In this document: piece after piece, positions 34,259-41,663 of the stretch
Layout: every line of letters starts with the position of its first letter
How positions within the stretch are numbered: position 1 is the first letter of the stretch
Origin: Rhodocyclaceae bacterium
GTDB taxonomy: Bacteria > Pseudomonadota > Gammaproteobacteria > Burkholderiales > Rhodocyclaceae
Assembly: GCA_030824275.1 (NCBI GenBank)
Contig: JAVBXY010000031.1
Coordinates: 27,619-91,618, forward strand
Direction: 5' to 3'
DNA: 64,000 nucleotides
The notes under the pieces: model-generated
The model's input: the letters and a program-made list of their open reading frames with translations, nothing else
The model's database searches: none
What the model was told of the DNA's origin: nothing
Position numbers and translations under genes: made by a program

Positions 34259-34681
34259 TCAGTTGGCGGACTTTATCGCCAGCTTGTTCTCGACGTCCTT
34301 GACCCCGGCGACAGAAGCCGCCAGCGCCTTGGCGCGATCACTGCTCGATTTTGAATCAACCGATCCGCTCAGGGTGACGACGCCCTTCACGGTATCGACG
34401 CCGATTTGCAGCGTCTTGAGGCCCGGCTCGGCAAAGATGGATGCCTTCACCTTGGCCGTGATCTCGGTATCGTCGATGGCGACGCCGGTTTTCTCGCTTT
34501 GCGCGCTGATCTTGTCACCGACCTTTTCGGTCGCCTCGGCGATGGATTTCCCGGCGTCATTGGCGGTCTGGTCGATTTTTTTCCCGGCGGTCTCGGCGGG
34601 TCCCGGCTTGTCGCAGGCCGCAAGGCCGGCCAGCAGGAGGATCGACAGTCCGATTAGTTTGAAATTCATTGAGGCTTTCAT
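34259..34681 (-). CDS. BON-domain lipoprotein
   Basis: 140 aa. Lipobox in LLLAGLAACDKPG, an Ala/Lys-rich linker (AGKKIDQTANDAGKSIAEATEKVGDK) and a BON domain (DDTEITAKVKASIFAEPGLKTLQIGVDTVKGVVTLSGSVDSKSSSDRAKALAASVAGVKDVENKLAI). Similar to OsmY/YraP periplasmic proteins that bind phospholipid. Site 7 lies 79 nt upstream. Confidence 0.92.
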   Translation of the reverse strand: MKASMNFKLIGLSILLLAGLAACDKPGPAETAGKKIDQTANDAGKSIAEATEKVGDKISAQSEKTGVAIDDTEITAKVKASIFAEPGLKTLQIGVDTVKGVVTLSGSVDSKSSSDRAKALAASVAGVKDVENKLAIKSAN

Positions 34682-34759
34682 TGTGTTTCCCTTTCCAGGC
34701 TCATTCATGGCGCCGAACGCGACGTGTTGGTCTTATCCACCATTTGCCGGGCCTGATCG

Positions 34760-34773
34760 GTGCGCTACGTCAC
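34760..34773 (-). promoter_or_regulatory. Candidate stress-regulon palindrome, site 7
   Basis: GTGCGCTACGTCAC on the plus strand, two mismatches, 79 nt upstream of the BON lipoprotein start. Confidence 0.4.
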
Positions 34774-34838
34774 ATAGGGCAATTCCCCGGCGGGTTGGCT
34801 GAATGAAATACGCCGTTGCCTCTGGGCAATCATCAGGG

Positions 34839-34852
34839 GTGCGCTGGCGTAC
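34839..34852 (+). promoter_or_regulatory. Candidate stress-regulon palindrome, site 8
   Basis: GTGCGCTGGCGTAC, one mismatch, 75 nt upstream of the DUF1328 gene. With site 7 it gives the divergent gap one copy per direction. Confidence 0.5.
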
Positions 34853-34926
34853 AGACCGTCATTTCGCAGCAGATCAGCATGTGCCACTCGTAAGTCAATC
34901 ATCCCCTTGCGGGACGGGAGAGCACC

Positions 34927-35088
34927 ATGCTGAGATGGGCTGCAACATTTTTCGTCATCGCGATTGTCTCAGCGGTACTCGGCTTTGGCGGCATCGCCGC
35001 CGGCGCCAGCGAAATCGCTCGGATTCTTTTCTTCGTATTCCTCATCGTCTTCGTCCTCACCCTGATCACGGGATTGACGCGCCGCTAG
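34927..35088 (+). CDS. DUF1328 small membrane protein
   Basis: 53 aa with a GGGAGAG-type RBS before the [25 protein letters not shown] then [28 protein letters not shown]: two membrane helices with the DUF1328 (YtjA) signature. A common stress-induced inner-membrane protein of unknown role. Heads a run of DUF883 and ferritin-like genes. Confidence 0.92.
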   Translation: MLRWAATFFVIAIVSAVLGFGGIAAGASEIARILFFVFLIVFVLTLITGLTRR

Positions 35089-35132
35089 CGAATACCGTAT
35101 TTCCATTTTCATCGCACTCACCTGGAGGTCAC

Positions 35133-35465
35133 ATGAGCAGCTTTTTGTACACCCGCCATATCTCTGTCGAAGAGAGGAAGAATAAATTGGTCCACGATTT
35201 GAAGGATGTCGTTACCGATGCCGACGACCTGTTGAAGGAAGTCGCCAATTCCTCGGTCGAGGAGTTTGCCGCCGCCCGCGAGAAGATCGAACAACGGCTA
35301 CGGACTGCCCGTGCCAGCCTCGACCACGCCCGCATCGCCGCCACCAGGAAGGTGCACGAAGCGGCCGATGCGAGCGAGATCTACGCACGGGAAAATCCCT
35401 GGAAAGCTTTTGGCATTCCGGCTATCGCTGCGCTTGTCGTTTTTGCGCTCATCAGCCGCCGTTGA
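35133..35465 (+). CDS. DUF883 (ElaB/YqjD-like) protein
   Basis: 110 aa, RBS TGGAGG. Long amphipathic helix (KLVHDLKDVVTDADDLLKEVANSSVEEFAAAREKIEQRLRTARASL) and a C-terminal anchor (ENPWKAFGIPAIAALVVFALISRR), the DUF883 layout. Homologues ElaB/YqjD are tail-anchored ribosome-binding stress proteins. Lies between DUF1328 and the ferritin-like gene. Confidence 0.92.
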   Translation: MSSFLYTRHISVEERKNKLVHDLKDVVTDADDLLKEVANSSVEEFAAAREKIEQRLRTARASLDHARIAATRKVHEAADASEIYARENPWKAFGIPAIAALVVFALISRR

Positions 35466-35480
35466 TTACCGGAGAAGAAC

Positions 35481-35768
35481 ATGTCCAGTGTCGGTTACCA
35501 CGAGCCCGTGGAGAAGTTGTCCGCCGAAACGCGCGACATGCACAGAGCCATCGTTTCCCTGATGGAAGAGCTGGAAGCCGTCGATTGGTACAACCAGCGC
35601 ATGGATGCTTGCGACGACCCGGAGCTGAAGAAAATCCTCGAACATAACCGGGACGAGGAAAAGGAACATGCGTCCATGCTGATGGAGTGGGTCCAGCGCA
35701 AGGACCCCAGCTTTTCCAAGCAGATGAAAGCCTATTTGTTTACCCAGCAATCCATGGTGCATAGCTAG
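35481..35768 (+). CDS. Encapsulated-ferritin-like (EncFtn) homologue
   Basis: 95 aa, RBS GGAGAAG, 15 nt after the DUF883 gene. Two-helix ferritin-like protein closely matching EncFtn cargo proteins: HEPVEKLSAETRDMHRAIVS, EELEAVDWYNQR and HNRDEEKEHASMLMEW. E30, E60 and H63 align with ferroxidase ligands E32, E62 and H65 of Rhodospirillum rubrum EncFtn. It ends at FTQQSMVHS and lacks the C-terminal encapsulin-targeting extension; no encapsulin shell gene is in the window. Probably an iron-oxidising or storage enzyme acting without, or with a remote, shell. Confidence 0.85.
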   Translation: MSSVGYHEPVEKLSAETRDMHRAIVSLMEELEAVDWYNQRMDACDDPELKKILEHNRDEEKEHASMLMEWVQRKDPSFSKQMKAYLFTQQSMVHS

Positions 35769-35838
35769 CCCAAGCCGGCGATTCCGGTGGCGGACGAAAG
35801 TCCTGCATTCGGTCAAACGATACCAATGAAGCCTTGCC

Positions 35839-37983
35839 ATGAACGGCGATCCCGCTGATCTCCGCATTCCCTGGCCGGAATGTGGCGGAGAGAACCGCTT
35901 TCGGGCCATGAGCGACGCGTCGCCCTTGGGCATTTTCGTTTCCGACGAGCAGGGGGCCTGTGTCTATACCAATGCCGCCTACCACCAGCTATCCGGCCTG
36001 ACCGCCGAGCAGACGCTGGGAACCAACTGGAGCGCGGCAATCCATCCAGATGACCGTGCGCGCGTGCTGGAGGAGTGGCGTGCTGCCCTGCGCAGCGACG
36101 CGCCGTTTCGAACCGAATTCCGCTTTTTGCGCGAGGACGAATCCATCGTCTGGACTCGCGTCAACAGTGCCCCGCTATCCGATAGCAAAGCCCCTTTCAG
36201 CAGGGTCAATACGACCGAGGACATCAGCGAGCGAAAGCTGGCGGAACTGGCCCTGAAAGCCGCCGAGAATGCGCTCTTCGACGAACGGGAGCGGGCGCGG
36301 GTGACGCTCAACTCCATCGGCGACGCCGTGCTGACCTCTGATCAAGAGGGCCGGGTGAGCTACATGAACCAGGTGGCCGAAGCGATGACCGGCTGGCCTT
36401 GCGCCGAGGCGATTGGCCGGCCCCTGGAAGAAGTCTTCAACATCATCGACGGCATCACGCGCCATGTCGATCCCAATCCCGCCGAACAGGCAATCAAGGA
36501 AAACCGGACCGTGGGCCTGGCGCCCGCATGCGTGCTGATCCGCCGCGACGGCGTCGAATCCGCAATCGAGGACTCTACCGCCCCCATCCACGACCGGGAT
36601 GGCCAGCAGGCCGGCGCAGTCACCGTTTTTCACGACGTCAGCCAATCACGGGCGATGGCGTTGAAAATGTCCCATCTGGCCAAGCATGACTTTCTGACCG
36701 ACCTGCCCAATCGTGTGTTGCTGACGGAACGTATCGCCCTGGCCATCGCCCTGGCGCAACGGCGGCGCAAGCAGGTGGCGCTGTTGTTCCTCGACCTGGA
36801 TCATTTCAAGTACATCAATGATTCGCTCGGCCACAGCATCGGTGACATGTTGTTGCTGTCAGCGGCGGAGCGCCTGTTGGCGTGTGTCCGTAACACCGAC
36901 ACGGTGTGTCGCCAGGGCGGCGACGAGTTCGTGATCCTCCTCGCCTATATCGATCAGGCTCAGGAAGCGGCGCATGTTGCGGAAAAGCTGCTGGCTGAAT
37001 TCTCCAGGCCCCATCTTATTGATGGTCGCGAACTGTACGTCACTCTGAGCATCGGTATCAGCATCTATCCGGACGATGCCAGCAGCGGCGATACGGCAAT
37101 GCAAAATGCGGACACGGCCATGTACCACGCCAAGACTGCCGGTCGCAATTCCTACAAATTCTTCCGCGCCGACATGAACTCGCAGGCGGTACGCCGGCAG
37201 TCCGTCGAAAGCAATCTGCGGCGCGCGCTGCTGAATGAGGAATTCGTCTTGTTCTACCAGCCGCAGGTCGATCTTGTCTCCAGCGCCATCATTGGTGCCG
37301 AAGCACTCATTCGCTGGCGGGACGTCGATTTCGGGCTGCTTACGCCAGTCCAGTTCATCTCCATCGCTGAAGAATCAGGCCTGATCGTACCCATCGGACA
37401 CTGGGTGCTGCGCGAAGCCTGTCGCCAAACCAAGGCGTGGCAGGATGCCGGACTTCCCATCGTGCCGGTAGCCGTCAATATTTCCGCCGTGGAGTTCCGG
37501 CACAAGGATTTCCTCGACGGCGTCACCCGTGTACTGGCTGATACCGGCCTTGAGCCGCGCTATCTGGAACTGGAACTGACCGAAAGCATACTCATGATCG
37601 ATGCCGAGGCATCGACATCCGTTCTGCATGCCCTCAAGCACATGGGCGTACAACTCGCCATCGATGATTTCGGCACCGGCTATTCGAGCCTGAGCTATCT
37701 GAAGCGCTTTCCCATCGACACCCTGAAGATCGATCAATCCTTCGTCCGTGATCTCGCCACCGACAGCGACGACGCCACCATCGTCAGCGCCGTGATTGGC
37801 ATGGCCCGCAACCTCAAGCAGCGCGTCGTCGCCGAGGGAGTGGAGACCAATGAGCAACTGGTGTTTTTGCAGGAGAGGAAATGCGACGCCGGACAGGGCT
37901 ATCTCTTCAGCCATCCCCTGCCCGCCGAGGATTTTGCGCTGCTGTTATGTACGCCACCGCACCGACCCCACTCACCCCTGTGA
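35839..37983 (+). CDS. PAS-PAS-GGDEF-EAL c-di-GMP signalling protein
   Basis: 714 aa, no membrane spans. Two PAS domains (about 15-135 and 150-275; SDEQGACVYTNAAYHQLSGLTAEQ; GDAVLTSDQEGRVSYMNQVAEAMTGW), a GGDEF domain with intact motif RQGGDEF, and an EAL domain with GAEALIRW, ESILM and DDFGTGYSSLSYLKRFPIDTLKID. Both catalytic motifs look intact, so it could make or break c-di-GMP. 70 nt after the ferritin-like gene; transcript not clear. Confidence 0.95.
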   Translation: MNGDPADLRIPWPECGGENRFRAMSDASPLGIFVSDEQGACVYTNAAYHQLSGLTAEQTLGTNWSAAIHPDDRARVLEEWRAALRSDAPFRTEFRFLREDESIVWTRVNSAPLSDSKAPFSRVNTTEDISERKLAELALKAAENALFDERERARVTLNSIGDAVLTSDQEGRVSYMNQVAEAMTGWPCAEAIGRPLEEVFNIIDGITRHVDPNPAEQAIKENRTVGLAPACVLIRRDGVESAIEDSTAPIHDRDGQQAGAVTVFHDVSQSRAMALKMSHLAKHDFLTDLPNRVLLTERIALAIALAQRRRKQVALLFLDLDHFKYINDSLGHSIGDMLLLSAAERLLACVRNTDTVCRQGGDEFVILLAYIDQAQEAAHVAEKLLAEFSRPHLIDGRELYVTLSIGISIYPDDASSGDTAMQNADTAMYHAKTAGRNSYKFFRADMNSQAVRRQSVESNLRRALLNEEFVLFYQPQVDLVSSAIIGAEALIRWRDVDFGLLTPVQFISIAEESGLIVPIGHWVLREACRQTKAWQDAGLPIVPVAVNISAVEFRHKDFLDGVTRVLADTGLEPRYLELELTESILMIDAEASTSVLHALKHMGVQLAIDDFGTGYSSLSYLKRFPIDTLKIDQSFVRDLATDSDDATIVSAVIGMARNLKQRVVAEGVETNEQLVFLQERKCDAGQGYLFSHPLPAEDFALLLCTPPHRPHSPL

Positions 37984-38145
37984 CTATTCTGAGTCTGAGG
38001 CTTCGACACCATATGCAGAATGCGTGTCTTTCCCGGACAGAGTTTTCGCCCGGAAGCATGCTCCCGCCGTGGTGCGCGAAGCCCGATCACGAAGTTCCGC
38101 GAAGTTCCGTTTATTTCCGTTTAACTGACAATTGGGCAAACCACC

Positions 38146-38460
38146 ATGAATCAATTCAAAAAGTATGTTTCCGCACTGTTCCTGGCCGTGACGCTGGTCT
38201 CCGTTGTCGGTTGTGCGTCCACCTCCAAGCAGGAAGGCACTGGCGAGTACATTGACGACAGCGTGATCACCACCAAGGTGAAAACTGCCATCTTCAATGA
38301 GCCGACCCTGAAGTCCGCCGAAATCAACGTCGAAACCTTCAAGGGCGTCGTCCAGCTGAGCGGCTTCGTCAGCTCGCAGGCAGCGGTGAACAAGGCGGCC
38401 GATCTGGCTCGCTCAGTCGCCGGCGTCAAGTCCGTCAAGAACGACACGCGCATCAAGTAA
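38146..38460 (+). CDS. BON-domain lipoprotein
   Basis: 104 aa. Lipobox in LVSVVGCAS, then one BON domain (YIDDSVITTKVKTAIFNEPTLKSAEINVETFKGVVQLSGFVSSQAAVNKAADLARSVAGVKSVKNDTRI). OsmY-like periplasmic stress protein; a paralogue is at 34259-34681. A strong intrinsic terminator follows, so it is probably monocistronic. No regulon palindrome was found in the 160-nt gap before it. Confidence 0.93.
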   Translation: MNQFKKYVSALFLAVTLVSVVGCASTSKQEGTGEYIDDSVITTKVKTAIFNEPTLKSAEINVETFKGVVQLSGFVSSQAAVNKAADLARSVAGVKSVKNDTRIK

Positions 38461-38489
38461 GCGCGATTCGCGGCTGACGCAGCAACAAG

Positions 38490-38521
38490 TGTCCCCGGGT
38501 TCGCCCGGGGACATTTTTTTG
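38490..38521 (+). terminator. Intrinsic terminator
   Basis: TGTCCCCGGG-TTC-GCCCGGGGACA stem followed by TTTTTTT, 30 nt after the BON lipoprotein stop. The clearest rho-independent terminator in the window. Confidence 0.93.
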
Positions 38522-38543
38522 CAGCAGTACCGCGACCACCATC

Positions 38544-39470
38544 ATGCCGCCAGGCGTCGTTGATCGTATCGTCCGGGTTCCCATCCACTGGATCGGGCGC
38601 CTGCGGATTGTTCTGGTCCAGTCCCTGGTTTCGTGGATCGATCAGCGGGCCGCCAGCAAAGGCGCAGCCCTTGCCTTCTACACCCTGTTTTCCCTAGCCC
38701 CGATCCTGGTGCTCGCCATCGCCGTGGCTGGTTATGTTTTCGGCGCCGAAGCCGCCCAGGGCGAGATCGTCGCCCAGATGCAAGGCCTCGTCGGGCCCAA
38801 CGGCGCCCAGGCCATTCAGGCCCTGCTGGCTGGCGCGCAGAACCCCGCTGCGGGCCTGTGGGCCACCCTCGCCGCCAGTGCATTGCTACTCGTCGGTGCC
38901 ACCAGTGTCTTTGCCGAACTGAAGGGCAGTCTCGACGAACTTTGGGGTATCCGTCCGTCTTCCGCCTCGGCTTTCAGTGTGCTTCTGCACACGCGGCTGC
39001 TGTCATTCGGCATGGTGCTGGTGCTGGCCTTCCTGCTGCTCGTCTCGCTGGTCGTCAGCGCCGCCCTGGCCGTCCTCGAACGCAATGCCTACTACCTGCT
39101 CGGCAGTTCCGCGATGGCTCTCGCCACGCTGTCTTCACTGATCTCCTACGGCGTCATCGCCTGCATGTTCGCCATCATCTACAAGACCCTGCCCGATGCC
39201 CCCCTGTCCTGGCGCGACGTCTGGATCGGCGCCGCCTTCACGGCCGGGCTTTTCAGTCTGGGGAAATACCTGATCGGCCTGTATCTCGGCAACAGCGGCG
39301 TCGCTTCCAGCTTCGGCGCCGCCGGATCGCTGATCGCCCTGCTGCTATGGGTGTACTACTCGGCCCAGATATTTTTCCTCGGCGCCGAATTCACCCGGCA
39401 CTACGCCCTGTGGTTCGGCAGCTTGCAGGGGCAGCGGGTGAGTGAGGAAGATCGGGACGACGAGAACTAG
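38544..39470 (+). CDS. YihY/BrkB-family membrane protein
   Basis: 308 aa. Six predicted membrane spans and the family signatures ASKGAALAFYTLFSLAPILVLAIAVAGYVFG, GLWATLAASALLLVGATSVFAELKGSLDELWGI, PLSWRDVWIGAAFTAGLFSLGKYLIGLYLGNSGVASSFGAAGSLIALLLWVYYSAQIFFLGAEFTRHY. Inner-membrane protein of uncertain function, formerly called RNase BN. Dispersed-repeat copy 8 follows 12 nt after the stop. Confidence 0.93.
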   Translation: MPPGVVDRIVRVPIHWIGRLRIVLVQSLVSWIDQRAASKGAALAFYTLFSLAPILVLAIAVAGYVFGAEAAQGEIVAQMQGLVGPNGAQAIQALLAGAQNPAAGLWATLAASALLLVGATSVFAELKGSLDELWGIRPSSASAFSVLLHTRLLSFGMVLVLAFLLLVSLVVSAALAVLERNAYYLLGSSAMALATLSSLISYGVIACMFAIIYKTLPDAPLSWRDVWIGAAFTAGLFSLGKYLIGLYLGNSGVASSFGAAGSLIALLLWVYYSAQIFFLGAEFTRHYALWFGSLQGQRVSEEDRDDEN

Positions 39471-39481
39471 CACGGCTGCTG

Positions 39482-39500
39482 AAAAAGTCGGCGCTGGTGC
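39482..39500 (+). repeat. Dispersed ~25-bp repeat, copy 8
   Basis: AAAAAGTCGGCGCTGGTGC, tail truncated, between the convergent yihY-like and ATPase genes. Confidence 0.8.
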
Positions 39501-39529
39501 TGATTGTTCATGGCTTCTCGCGTCCAGAC

Positions 39530-40771
39530 TCATAAATACGCCAACGGAATCGCCGTTACCTCGCGAGAAAGCGGAACGTCCCGTTCGACGAAGCAGATCA
39601 CCGCACCGGGGCCAACGGGTTTGTTCAGCTTGTCGAGCACCGTGAAGTGTCGCTTGGCCTTATGGGAGGGTGAGGCGGTCTTCTTGATCTCGACCGGGTA
39701 CAAGGTGTCGGCTGATTCGACGATCAGGTCGACTTCCTGCTGGTCCGCATCGCGATAGAAATACAGCGGTGCCTCTAGCCCGTTGTGCCAGTAACTCTTG
39801 AGGATTTCGCTCACCGCCCAGGTTTCCAGCAGCGCGCCGGACATGGCTCCTGCTTCCAGCGACGCAGCATTCGGCCAGCGGGTGAAATAAGCCGCCAGGC
39901 CGGTATCGAGGAAATAGAGCTTGGGCGCCTTGACCAGGCGTTTGGTCAGATTGGAGTGGTAGGGCTGGAGCAAATACACCAGCCCCGATGTCTCCAATAC
40001 CGAGAGCCAGGCCTTGGCGGTTTTGTTGTCGATATCGACAGCACGCGCCAGGCTGGCGAAATTCAGCAACTGCCCGGTGCGCGCAGCCACTGCGATCAAA
40101 AATCGGTTGAAGGCGGTTTGGTCCGATATCTTCAGCACATCCTGAACATCGCGCTGGATATAGGTCTGGATGTAGGAGCGATAGAACACATCGCGCGCCA
40201 GCGGTGCCTGATCGCCTTGTGCATTGAGGCGGGGATAGGCGCCCAGCCAGATACGCTCGAACACCCTCATCAGGGACTTGGGGTGCGCCGGCTGCCGGGC
40301 ATTGGCGATCCAGTCGGCTGTCGGTACAAAGGGTCTGGATGTTTCGGCGCGCCCATCCAGCTCCGCTTGGGACAGGCCCAGCAGATCGACAATGGCGACC
40401 CGGCCGGCCAGGCTTTCGGTGATGCCGCGCATCAACTGGAATTTTTGCGAACCGGTGAGCCAGAATTGGCCGTTGGTCTTTTCCCGATCCACCTGCATCT
40501 TGATTGCCGTGAACAACTGCGGGGCATACTGGATTTCATCGATGATCACCGGCGCCGGCCAGGTTTGCAGGAACAGCGCGGGGTCGGATTGCGCCAGCGC
40601 ACGGGCATCCAGATCGTCCAGCGTTACATAGCGGCGTGGCGCATTCGGCGTGTCTTGGGCACACATCTCCAGCAAAGTCGTCTTGCCCACCTGACGCGGG
40701 CCGGTGACCATCAAGACAGGAAAGCGGGCGCTGATGGCGTGGATAGTCTTGGCAAGGGTGCGGGGGTACAT
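39530..40771 (-). CDS. AAA ATPase with DUF4143 domain
   Basis: 413 aa. Walker A GPRQVGKTTLL, Walker B PVIIDEIQYAP, sensor motif FWLTGSQKFQLMRGITESLAGRVAI, then DUF4143 C-terminal part (RDVFYRSYIQTYIQRDVQDVLKISDQTAFNRFLIAVAARTGQLLNFASLARAV, PVEIKKTASPSHKAKRHFTVLDKL), which includes a nuclease-like EIKK segment. A common accessory-genome ATPase of unknown function. Less GC-rich than its neighbours and flanked by two dispersed-repeat copies. Confidence 0.92.
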   Translation of the reverse strand: MYPRTLAKTIHAISARFPVLMVTGPRQVGKTTLLEMCAQDTPNAPRRYVTLDDLDARALAQSDPALFLQTWPAPVIIDEIQYAPQLFTAIKMQVDREKTNGQFWLTGSQKFQLMRGITESLAGRVAIVDLLGLSQAELDGRAETSRPFVPTADWIANARQPAHPKSLMRVFERIWLGAYPRLNAQGDQAPLARDVFYRSYIQTYIQRDVQDVLKISDQTAFNRFLIAVAARTGQLLNFASLARAVDIDNKTAKAWLSVLETSGLVYLLQPYHSNLTKRLVKAPKLYFLDTGLAAYFTRWPNAASLEAGAMSGALLETWAVSEILKSYWHNGLEAPLYFYRDADQQEVDLIVESADTLYPVEIKKTASPSHKAKRHFTVLDKLNKPVGPGAVICFVERDVPLSREVTAIPLAYL

Positions 40772-40870
40772 GGCCTTCGTGTATGCTGGATTAGCATTCC
40801 AATATACACGGAGTAGAGGCGGAAATCCATGCTGAGGGGCGGTGATGAGCCGTCATTCCATCAAGTCTCG

Positions 40871-40896
40871 AAAAGTCGGCGCTGGTGCGACGGCGG
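40871..40896 (+). repeat. Dispersed ~25-bp repeat, copy 9
   Basis: AAAAGTCGGCGCTGGTGC then GACGGCGG, in the 285-nt gap between the ATPase and the HTH antitoxin. Confidence 0.85.
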
Positions 40897-40932
40897 AAGG
40901 GGAAATCGTGATTCCCTATGATCCTGAATTCC

Positions 40933-41040
40933 TCACCACGGCGACACGGCGAACACGGCGAAAGCAACAAGGATTTTTGCGCGAACTGTTTTCGCCCAGC
41001 ACTTGATTTTCCGCGGTGTCGCCGTGTTCGCCGTGGTGAA
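40933..41040. repeat. Inverted repeat of CACGGCGAACACGGCGA-type arms
   Basis: Left arm 40933-40963 (TCACCACGGCGACACGGCGA...) and right arm 41011-41040 (reverse complement TTCACCACGGCGAACACGGC...) are about 30 nt each, separated by 47 nt. Arms contain internal ACACGGCGA repeats. It could fold into a long hairpin, in the form of a small non-coding insertion element. Confidence 0.75.
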
Positions 41041-41056
41041 CCGCGTTCACTACCTC

Positions 41057-41344
41057 TCAGACAACACGCAAGACCAGGCGCTTACCGCAGGCTTTGACGT
41101 ACTTTCTTAGGGTGGTGATTGAGGGCGAATGTTTTCCGGTGGCGAGGGATCGCTCCAGCCGAGCGACTGCCGGTGCTTGCGTACCCATGAGTTCCGCAAC
41201 CTGTGCTTGTGTCAGGCCAGCCTCTTGGCGCGCTTTTAGCAAGGCATCCAGCAGAACGGTTTCGTCCCGCTCGATACGTTCGACTTCGGCGCGTACGCCT
41301 GGCCGGCGCATGAGCTTCTTTACCAACTGGTCATGTGTTTGCAC
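41057..41344 (-). CDS. HigA-like HTH antitoxin (orphan)
   Basis: 95 aa from a GTG start with AAGGAG 7 nt upstream. Xre-type HTH: ARQEAGLTQAQVAELMGTQAPAVARLERSLATGKHSPSITTLRKYVKACGKRLVLRV. The RBS lies inside the C-terminal remnant of the upstream toxin gene. Normally binds and blocks a RelE/HigB toxin and represses its operon; here the toxin is degraded. Confidence 0.9.
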   Translation of the reverse strand: MQTHDQLVKKLMRRPGVRAEVERIERDETVLLDALLKARQEAGLTQAQVAELMGTQAPAVARLERSLATGKHSPSITTLRKYVKACGKRLVLRVV

Positions 41345-41463
41345 GTTTGATCTCCTTCATTCGGGTTTCAGCAAGCTCGCGCTCACGCGGAGGAGTTCGC
41401 TCGGATTTCTTGATGAAGCTGTGAAGCATGACGATGCGCTTGCCCACGAGCGTGTTGGAAAGT
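41331..41463 (-). pseudogene. RelE/HigB toxin, C-terminal remnant
   Basis: Frame ending at the TGA at 41331-41333, overlapping the antitoxin start, reads VGKRIVMLHSFIKKSERTPP then RERELAETRMKEIKRANT, the conserved C-terminus of HigB/Gp49-like toxins. The expected N-terminal two-thirds is absent: upstream sequence in this frame is unrelated and the only in-frame ATG leaves 32 codons. Confidence 0.8.
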
Positions 41464-41477
41464 AACAAATATGTTAT
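41462..41477 (-). promoter_or_regulatory. Candidate antitoxin operator
   Basis: GTAACA-AATA-TGTTAT, an AT-rich near-palindrome just upstream of the toxin remnant, where the HigBA promoter/operator would lie. Confidence 0.45.
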
Positions 41478-41663
41478 TGCTGCGCAAGCCTTGGTGATCA
41501 AGCATGGATCGAACCGGCACGATGGCTGCGGTCTTGATCGTTGCCTCCATCCAGCCTATGTGGCCCAGCGCACCGACCGTTCGTGTCTCGGCGACTATGG
41601 TTCGTGTCGGCCTTACCGCTAGGGCGGGGGAGTAGGTTTCCGGCTTGCGTCCTGTTCGATGCA

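Noticed and set aside
35481..35839. Encapsulin shell gene near the ferritin-like gene
   Set aside because: The next gene is a GGDEF-EAL protein and no HK97-fold shell protein was found in the window.
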